DNA of 64,000 bases from the NCBI GenBank assembly GCA_035491895.1, contig DATJJY010000156.1, positions 8,973 through 72,972 on the forward strand, read 5' to 3'. This DNA comes from DASTHG01 sp035491895 (GTDB lineage: Bacteria; Gemmatimonadota; Gemmatimonadetes; Gemmatimonadales; GWC2-71-9). This document shows positions 58,834 to 64,000 of the stretch, piece by piece. The notes under the pieces were generated by a model. The model searched no databases, had not been told where the DNA came from, and saw only the letters and a list, made by a program, of their open reading frames with translations. Position 1 is the stretch's first letter, and each line of letters opens with the position of its first letter. The position numbers and the translations under genes were made by a program.

Positions 58834-59592
58834 CCCGCCCGCCTTCACCTCTTCCCACAGCGTGTCCAGCTCGTCGAGGCTCGCTTCACCCACCTCCACA
58901 CCGCGCTCGCGCGCCATCCGCTCCACGGCCTCGAAGCGATGGCGGAATTTCTGGTTGGCGAGCTCCATCGCGTGATTCGGGTCGACGCCCAGCTTGCGGG
59001 AGAGGTTCACCGCGGCGAAGAGCAGGTCGCCAATCTCCGCGGCGACCTCATAGCGGTCCTCGGTGGGCGTGACCTCCTCGAGCTCCGCCATCTCCTCCCG
59101 GACTTTGGCGAGCGGGCCGCGCTCGTCGGGCCAATCGAATCCGACTCCGGACGCGCGCTCCTGCAGCCGCAACGCCATGAGCAGGGGCGGCAGATGCGGC
59201 GGCACACCGGCGAAGGCGCTGCGCCCCGAGGACGCGCTCTCGCGCCGCTTGCTGCGCTCCCACGTATCAGTGGCCGGCACCGGGCCGGCGCCGAACAGCT
59301 GCGCGTGACGGCGTCGCATCTTCTGCTCCAGCGCCCGCACCACCGACTCGGCGTCGAACTGGCTGCGCTCCTCGGCGAGCACGATCTGGAACGAGAGGTG
59401 CAGCAGCATGTCGCCCAGCTCTTCGCGCAGCTGCAATGGATCCCCGCTCGCGATGGCGTGATCCAGCTCCAGCACCTCTTCCACGAGGTAGGGGCGGAGT
59501 GTGTAGGGGGTCTGCGCGCCGTTCCAGGGAGAGCGTTTTCGGAGCTCGCGGACGAGCGCCAGCACGCGTCCAAGCGCTGAATCTCCTTGCAT
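58828..59592 (-). CDS. mazG: Nucleoside triphosphate pyrophosphohydrolase MazG
   Basis: A 254-residue full-length MazG that hydrolyses (d)NTPs to monophosphates and can lower ppGpp indirectly. Two helical MazG domains carry the metal-binding EExxE/D motifs: 'YLVEEVLELDHAI...LREELGDMLLHLSFQ' in the N-terminal and 'VREEMAELEEV...VAAEIGDLLFAAVNLSRKLG' in the C-terminal domain. 'RSPWNGAQTPYTLRPYLVEE' is the family N-terminus. The ATG at 59592 has an AGGAGG (59602-59597) 4 bases before it. Promoter at 59638-59611 overlaps that of alr. Confidence 0.96.
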   Translation of the reverse strand: MQGDSALGRVLALVRELRKRSPWNGAQTPYTLRPYLVEEVLELDHAIASGDPLQLREELGDMLLHLSFQIVLAEERSQFDAESVVRALEQKMRRRHAQLFGAGPVPATDTWERSKRRESASSGRSAFAGVPPHLPPLLMALRLQERASGVGFDWPDERGPLAKVREEMAELEEVTPTEDRYEVAAEIGDLLFAAVNLSRKLGVDPNHAMELANQKFRHRFEAVERMARERGVEVGEASLDELDTLWEEVKAGGR

Positions 59593-59615
59593 TTAGCCTC
59601 CTGCCGGGGTATGAT
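59587..59615 (+). promoter_or_regulatory. Promoter of alr, overlapping the mazG promoter
   Basis: TTGCAT (59587-59592, over the mazG start codon), 17 bases, TATGAT (59610-59615), 13 bases before the alr ATG at 59629. The -10 region is part of the near-palindrome GGGTATGATACCC (59607-59619), which also supplies the -10 of the opposing promoter. Confidence 0.65.
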
Positions 59616-59638
59616 ACCCGCTCGTCTGATGGAGTCAA
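59611..59638 (-). promoter_or_regulatory. Promoter of mazG, on the opposite strand
   Basis: Read on the minus strand: TTGACT (59638-59633), 16 bases, TATCAT (59616-59611), expected start near 59604, then AGGAGG and the mazG ATG at 59592. Its -10 box shares five bases with the alr -10 box. Confidence 0.6.
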
Positions 59639-60714
59639 TGAGCGCGCCGCAGAGCCGCGCATGGGTCGAGGTGAGCCTCGCGGCGGTCGTGGAGAATGCC
59701 CGCACGGTGGCGCGCATCGCGGGTACGCGCCTCCTTCCGATCGTCAAAGCCAATGCGTACGGAGTTGGAGCCGTCGCCGTCGCGCGGGCCCTGGAGCAGG
59801 TCGATCCCTGGGGCTTCGGGGTGGCGACGATCGAGGAAGGCGCCGAGTTACGGGCCGCCGGCATCGCGCGGCCCGTTCTTGTGTGCGGTCCCGGGCGCGC
59901 GGACCAGTTCGAGCGGTATCGCCGCTTCGATTTGACTCCGGCGTTGGGGGAGCAGGAGAGCCTCGCCGCATGGACCGCGCTCGAGCCGGAGCGTCCCTGT
60001 CACATCGAGATCGACACCGGAATGGGTCGCTCGGGCGTGCGGTGGGACGAGATCGACGGTATCCGCGATCTCCCCGGGGCGGAGCGCATCGAGGGGTGCT
60101 TCACGCAGTTTCACTCCTCGGAGCGCTCCGACGGCACGAGCGAGCTGCAGCTCGAGCGGTTTCTCGAGGCGGTGGGTCGGCTGCCGCGGCGCCCGAAGCT
60201 GCTGCACGTGGCGAACAGCGCCGCGGCACTGCGCGACCGTAAGTACGCGTTCGATGCCGTCCGCCCCGGCGTGTATCTGTACGGCGGCACCCCCGGAGGT
60301 GAGATCGAGCCGGGGAAGCCGGTGGTGAGCGTGCGGGCGGTGGTGGTGAGCGCGCGGCGCGTGCGCGCGGGCGACAGCGTCAGCTACAACGCGGCCTGGA
60401 CCGCGCCGCGGGACACGGTGGTCGCGACGCTCGGGATCGGATACGCCGACGGCCTGCGGAGCTCCCTCGGTCCATCGGGGAAGGCGACGGTGCTGTTGAA
60501 CGGCGCGCGCTGTCCGATCATCGGGATCGTGACGATGGATATGACGATGATCGAGACGGGGACGACGCCCGTGGCGGTGGGCGACGTCGCGACGCTGGTC
60601 GGCGCAGCCCACGGCGACGTCAATACGCTGGAGCAGATCGCCGCCTGGTCCGGCGTGATGCCGCGCGATTTCCTGTGCGGGCTGGGACAGCGCTTGCCGA
60701 GAATCTACGAGTGA
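59629..60714 (+). CDS. alr: Alanine racemase
   Basis: A PLP enzyme making D-alanine for peptidoglycan. The PLP lysine is K40 in 'PIVKANAYGVGA', and 'IEIDTGMGRSGVRW' is the barrel signature. 'HVANSAAALRDRKYAFDAVRPGVYLYGG' and the catalytic Tyr in 'GDSVSYNAAWTA' are clear. 'LGIGYADGL' and 'CPIIGIVTMDMTMIE' are in the C-terminal beta domain. The length of 361 residues is normal. ATG 59629 is favoured, with the in-frame ATG 59638 equally plausible. The earlier ATG at 59587 precedes the promoter's -10 box. It overlaps deoB by 4 bases. Confidence 0.96.
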   Translation: MESMSAPQSRAWVEVSLAAVVENARTVARIAGTRLLPIVKANAYGVGAVAVARALEQVDPWGFGVATIEEGAELRAAGIARPVLVCGPGRADQFERYRRFDLTPALGEQESLAAWTALEPERPCHIEIDTGMGRSGVRWDEIDGIRDLPGAERIEGCFTQFHSSERSDGTSELQLERFLEAVGRLPRRPKLLHVANSAAALRDRKYAFDAVRPGVYLYGGTPGGEIEPGKPVVSVRAVVVSARRVRAGDSVSYNAAWTAPRDTVVATLGIGYADGLRSSLGPSGKATVLLNGARCPIIGIVTMDMTMIETGTTPVAVGDVATLVGAAHGDVNTLEQIAAWSGVMPRDFLCGLGQRLPRIYE

Positions 60715-61874
60715 AGCGGGCCGCGATCATCGTGCTGGATGGGCTGGGCATCGGGTCGGTCCCCGATCAGGAAGCCTACGGAGACGCGGGATCGGATACC
60801 CTCGGCAACGTGGCCCGGGCGGTGGGAGGCCTGAAGCTCCCGAATCTGGAGCGATGGGGGCTGGGGTTGTGCCGTCCGCTCACCGGGATGGGTCGACCCG
60901 CGAAGCCCGGCGCGGCGCATGGTGTGGCGCTCCCCAAGTCGCAGGGGAAGGACTCGACGACGGGGCACTGGGAGATTTGCGGCGTGCTGCTCGAGCGGGC
61001 GTTCCGGACGTACCCGCACGGCTTTCCTCGGGCGTTGCTCGACGCGTTCGCGGCGCGCACCGGCCGCGGGTGGCTGGGCAACACCGCAGCGTCGGGAACG
61101 GCGATCATTCAGGAGCTGGGCGAGGAGCACCAGCGCACCGGGAAGTGGATCGTGTATACCTCGGCCGATTCGGTGTTTCAGGTGGCGGCGCACGAAGAGA
61201 CGGTCCCAACGCCCGAGCTGTACGCGGCGTGCGGCGTGGCGCGGGAGATGTTGCAGGGTGAAGATGCGGTGAGCCGTGTGATTGCCCGGCCCTTCAACGG
61301 GCCGCCGGGAAACTATCAGCGGACCGCGCGCCGCAAGGACTTCTCGATCGAGCCCACGGGCGTTACGCTGCTCGACCGGCTGGCCGAGGCGGGGATCCCC
61401 CGGGTGGGGATCGGGAAGGTCGACGATCTATTTGCGGCGCGGAACATCAGGAGCGAGCACACGCCGACCAACCCCGACGCCTACCGGCTGATCGAGCGGG
61501 CGCTCGAGACGCTCGAAACGGGGTTCATCTTCGTGAACGTGATCGAGTTCGATCAGACGTGGGGGCACCGGAACGACGTGCCGGGGTTTCATGAGGGACT
61601 CAAATCACTCGATGCCTGGCTGCCCCGTCTGGAAGCGCGGCTCTTGGAGGACGACCTGATCATCTTCACGGCCGATCATGGGAACGATCCGACCACGCCC
61701 TCCACCGACCATTCGCGGGAGGCGGTGCCGGTGCTCGTGGTGGGGAAGCGGGTGCGTGCGGTAGCGTTGGGAGAACGATCGACGTTCGCCGACCTGGGAG
61801 CCACCGTGGCGGAGTTCTTCGGCGTGCCGGCGCTCGGGGCGGGCCGCTCCTTCCTGCGGGAGGTGTGGGCGTGA
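60711..61874 (+). CDS. deoB: Phosphopentomutase DeoB
   Basis: Interconverts (deoxy)ribose-1-phosphate and the 5-phosphate in nucleoside catabolism. It follows naturally on PNP (7879) and precedes cdd. The alkaline-phosphatase-like fold has metal ligands in 'IIVLDGLGIGSVPD' (Asp), 'KDSTTGHWEI' (Thr nucleophile region), 'NVIEFDQTWGHRND' and 'FTADHGNDPTTPSTDHSRE'. The length of 387 residues is normal. GTG start overlaps alr by 4 bases. Confidence 0.96.
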   Translation: MKRAAIIVLDGLGIGSVPDQEAYGDAGSDTLGNVARAVGGLKLPNLERWGLGLCRPLTGMGRPAKPGAAHGVALPKSQGKDSTTGHWEICGVLLERAFRTYPHGFPRALLDAFAARTGRGWLGNTAASGTAIIQELGEEHQRTGKWIVYTSADSVFQVAAHEETVPTPELYAACGVAREMLQGEDAVSRVIARPFNGPPGNYQRTARRKDFSIEPTGVTLLDRLAEAGIPRVGIGKVDDLFAARNIRSEHTPTNPDAYRLIERALETLETGFIFVNVIEFDQTWGHRNDVPGFHEGLKSLDAWLPRLEARLLEDDLIIFTADHGNDPTTPSTDHSREAVPVLVVGKRVRAVALGERSTFADLGATVAEFFGVPALGAGRSFLREVWA

Positions 61875-62257
61875 GCGCCGAGCTGGTGCGCCGCGCGCGC
61901 GAGGTGATGCGCAACGCGTATGCGCCGTACAGCAACTTCCGCGTCGGGGCCGCGATCGAAGCGGAGGATGGCACGATTCACGTCGGGTGCAACGTCGAGA
62001 ACGCTTCCTACGGGCTGACGATCTGCGCCGAGCGCATGGCGGTGGGCGCCGCGGTGGCGGCGGGGAAGCGGTCGCTCCGGCGGGTGGCGGTGGCGACGGC
62101 CGTCGAGCCGCCGGCGACGCCGTGTGGCGCGTGCCGCCAGCTCCTCGCCGAGTTCGGGTTGCACCTCGAAATCATCGCGGCGGGCCCGACGAGCGAGCGG
62201 CGCTGGACGCTCAAGGAGCTGCTCCCCGAGGCGTTCACGCGGGATGCGCTGTCGTGA
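61871..62257 (+). CDS. cdd: Cytidine deaminase
   Basis: A 128-residue homotetramer-type cytidine/deoxycytidine deaminase. The zinc site is complete: Cys-Ala-Glu in 'TICAERMAV' and Cys-Gly-Ala-Cys in 'TPCGACRQLLAEF'. 'RNAYAPYSNFRVGAAI' and 'GCNVENASYGLT' bind the nucleoside. GTG 61871 overlaps deoB by 4 bases, and GTG 61865 is possible. With deoB and PNP this completes a salvage route. Confidence 0.96.
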   Translation: MSAELVRRAREVMRNAYAPYSNFRVGAAIEAEDGTIHVGCNVENASYGLTICAERMAVGAAVAAGKRSLRRVAVATAVEPPATPCGACRQLLAEFGLHLEIIAAGPTSERRWTLKELLPEAFTRDALS

Positions 62258-63624
62258 GACGCATCCTCATTGCCGGCGTTGTCTGCGCCGCGGCGCTATG
62301 GGCCTGCGTCGAAGAGCCGACGGCTCCGGCGCGCTGTCCCGATTTTTGTCCCGGCAACCACCTCGTCGCGGTCGAGTCGCTCTTCACGGACGCGATCTCC
62401 AGGGACTCGGTGTTTCAGGGGTACGTGCTCCCGGCAAACGCCGGGTTTCTGCCCGCCATGGCGGAAGGGGGGATCGACAGCCGGCCCATTACACGGATGG
62501 TGCCGTTCTCCTCCCTGCGCGTCAGGCTCGACAGCGCGGACACGGCGACCGGGGCGATCGTGACCGATTCCATGAAGCTGACGATTTATTTCCAGCGCCC
62601 CGACACGGCGAGCCGAAACCTGCGGTTCTCCATTTACCAGCTCCCCGATTCGATCGACAGCACCACAACACTCGCCGATCTCGCGCCGGCATTCGCCGGC
62701 CCGCCGTTGCGGGTCGTCAACGTCGACAGTCTGCTCTCGCTGTCCGGCCGGCGCGATTCGGTCACCGGAGATACGGTCTTGGTGGACGGGGTGAGCGATA
62801 GCCTCTCGCTCGGGAACCACATCGTGAGGCTCAGGCTCAAGTTCGACAGCGCTCACGCACCAGTGCCCAACCTGGCCGATACGGGCAGGGTGTCGTTGGG
62901 GGTGCTCATCAGCGCCGACAACGGGCCGACGGCGACCTTCGGCGCCCGGGAAATCGGCGCCGGTCTGACGATGCATTGGTTTTACCGCGTCGATTCTGCG
63001 GGGAAGCTGATCCGCCCCGATTCGGTCCATTACGGGACGCTCGCCGATTCCATTCAAATCGGCACCGACTTTGACACGTTCGTCTTCACGGCGCCCGTGA
63101 TCCCGCTCGACTCGAACCTGCTGATCGGCGGTGTCCCATCGAGGCGGTCGCTGTTGCGCATCAACTTCCCGAAGAATCTTCGCGACTCGTCGCAGGTCAT
63201 CCGCGCCCAGCTGCTGCTCATCCCGACCGCGACGGCGCCGCTCCTGACCAGCGATTCAGTCATCGTGGTCGCCAACCGGGTTGCGGCCGACTTCGGGCTC
63301 AAGTCGCCGATGATCGGCGACACGATCATGGGAGTGTCGGCGCCCTTCAGCGGAAATCCCACCGACACGGTGCGGATCGAGCTCACGACGCTGTACCGCT
63401 TCTGGCAGTTCGACACGACGCAGACGACGAGCATTTACCTGCGCTTGCTGGCGTTGAACCGGTCCCAGCCGGTCGCGGGAGCGACCGTGGATACGACAGG
63501 CCGCTTGTCGAGTTTCGAAGGGGCCACGTTCACGACGTTGCGCTTCTACTCATCGCGCACCGCGGCGTTCCGCCCGATGATCCGACTGACGTACGTGCCG
63601 CGCATCAACCTCGGAGCACCGTGA
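62254..63624 (+). CDS. Lipoprotein of unknown function
   Basis: A 456-residue lipoprotein with signal 'RRILIAGVVCAAALWAC' (lipobox LWAC) and a Cys-rich start ('CVEEPTAPARCPDFCPG'). The rest is beta-strand-rich with many Thr/Asp-Ser repeats ('DSADTATGAIVTDSMKLTIYF', 'RLRLKFDSAH', 'RIELTTLYRFWQF'), like surface or periplasmic beta-sandwich proteins. It has no catalytic motif that I recognise. It overlaps cdd by 4 bases and is followed 1 base later by another secreted protein, so the two are likely a pair. Confidence 0.78.
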   Translation: MRRILIAGVVCAAALWACVEEPTAPARCPDFCPGNHLVAVESLFTDAISRDSVFQGYVLPANAGFLPAMAEGGIDSRPITRMVPFSSLRVRLDSADTATGAIVTDSMKLTIYFQRPDTASRNLRFSIYQLPDSIDSTTTLADLAPAFAGPPLRVVNVDSLLSLSGRRDSVTGDTVLVDGVSDSLSLGNHIVRLRLKFDSAHAPVPNLADTGRVSLGVLISADNGPTATFGAREIGAGLTMHWFYRVDSAGKLIRPDSVHYGTLADSIQIGTDFDTFVFTAPVIPLDSNLLIGGVPSRRSLLRINFPKNLRDSSQVIRAQLLLIPTATAPLLTSDSVIVVANRVAADFGLKSPMIGDTIMGVSAPFSGNPTDTVRIELTTLYRFWQFDTTQTTSIYLRLLALNRSQPVAGATVDTTGRLSSFEGATFTTLRFYSSRTAAFRPMIRLTYVPRINLGAP

Positions 63625-63625
63625 A

Positions 63626-64000
63626 ATGACGCTCACCTCACGGTGCGCTCTCGTGCTGGGACTCGCGCTGTGCGCGGGTGCCGGAAGAGTGCTCGCGGGA
63701 CAGGATTCCCCGTTCGGGATCAACGGCCTCGGCGTGCCGGGCCGGCCGGAAAGCGCGCGCGCGCGGGCCACCGGCGGCGCGTTCGCCATGTTCGATCCGT
63801 TCTCGGGTCTGGCGGAAGTGGCCCTCACGGCCACCAGCCAGCTCAGCGCCAACGCCGTTGGGGCCGTTTCCTACATCACCGACGAGCTCGGCGGCGAGCG
63901 TGCAACGCGCCGCAGCTCCCGCTTTCCGCTCTTCCAGATTTCCGGCCCCGCCTGGGGCGGGGTGGTGATCGGCGGCGGGTTTTCCAGCTATCTCGATCGC
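63626..64000 (+). CDS. Secreted outer-membrane-like protein, N-terminal part (partial)
   Basis: 125 codons are visible before the right edge. Signal peptide ('LTSRCALVLGLALCAGAGRVLAG', cleaved before Gln) is followed by 'FGINGLGVPGRPESARARATGGAFAMFDPFSGL' and Gly-rich beta-strand-like text ('WGGVVIGGGFSSYLD'). The 'ARATGGAFA...DPFSGL' opening resembles FadL/PorV-type outer-membrane beta-barrel proteins that begin 'ARALGMGGAFVA', but the rest is needed. ATG 63626 follows the lipoprotein stop by one base. Confidence 0.7.
   Translation, partial: MTLTSRCALVLGLALCAGAGRVLAGQDSPFGINGLGVPGRPESARARATGGAFAMFDPFSGLAEVALTATSQLSANAVGAVSYITDELGGERATRRSSRFPLFQISGPAWGGVVIGGGFSSYLDR

Overview
This is a continuous stretch of high-GC bacterial chromosome, densely packed and almost entirely on the plus strand. 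Genes overlap by 1-17 bases in long runs (ATGA, GTGA and TGATG junctions) and GTG starts are very common. The envelope is diderm-like: lipoprotein signal peptides, lspA, a DNPR-motif MurE of the meso-diaminopimelate type, and a secreted outer-membrane-like protein at the right edge. Gene content and style (tandem roadblock/GTPase/PATAN-TPR genes, long dcw operon, IleS of the 'GIHH' type, DUF3098-like mini-protein) suggest a member of Gemmatimonadota or a close relative. That is an inference from gene content, not a phylogenetic result.

Layout. 1-831: end of a response regulator, then a convergent flavin-reductase-like gene. 854-13779: a housekeeping run tilS-hpt-ftsH-folP-cdaA-yggS-divIVA-like-pnp-ileS-traR/dksA-like-lspA-rluD (tRNA modification, purine salvage, proteolysis, folate, c-di-AMP, translation, lipoprotein maturation). 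13772-31074: the accessory centrepiece, one apparent operon holding a chemosensory pathway (cheW, cheY, cheA, a two-site cheC, cheR, cheD, cheB, two more cheW) in which are embedded a giant TPR protein, two PATAN(DUF4388)-TPR proteins, three consecutive roadblock/LC7 genes, an MglA-like small GTPase and an unusual protein made of two DnaA-type AAA+ modules with no DNA-binding domain. No chemoreceptor gene is present. 31127-33384: a mini membrane protein, tRNA-Val, a secreted TPR protein and tRNA-Asp.

33454-49952: the dcw cell-wall/division cluster, rsmH-ftsL-ftsI-murE-murF-mraY-murD-ftsW-murG-murC-ftsQ-ftsA-ftsZ and an M23 peptidase. It lacks mraZ, murB and ddl and is preceded by a strong hairpin that abuts the rsmH start codon. 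49974-55358: hisA, a VWA-like membrane protein, ftsY, recG. 55452-59592: a lipoprotein beta-propeller pair, asnS, a small lower-GC ABM-like gene bracketed by inverted minisatellites, and mazG. 59629-64000: alr-deoB-cdd, a lipoprotein and the start of an outer-membrane-like protein.

Several promoters can be read directly. Three of them (yggS, the 31127 mini-gene, asnS) place the -10 box exactly 9 bases before the ATG, the geometry expected for leaderless mRNAs. Convergent gene ends carry short tandem repeats that begin at or very near the stop codons and form inverted arrays. The best candidate for an undescribed system is the Che/roadblock/MglA/PATAN/tandem-DnaA operon.
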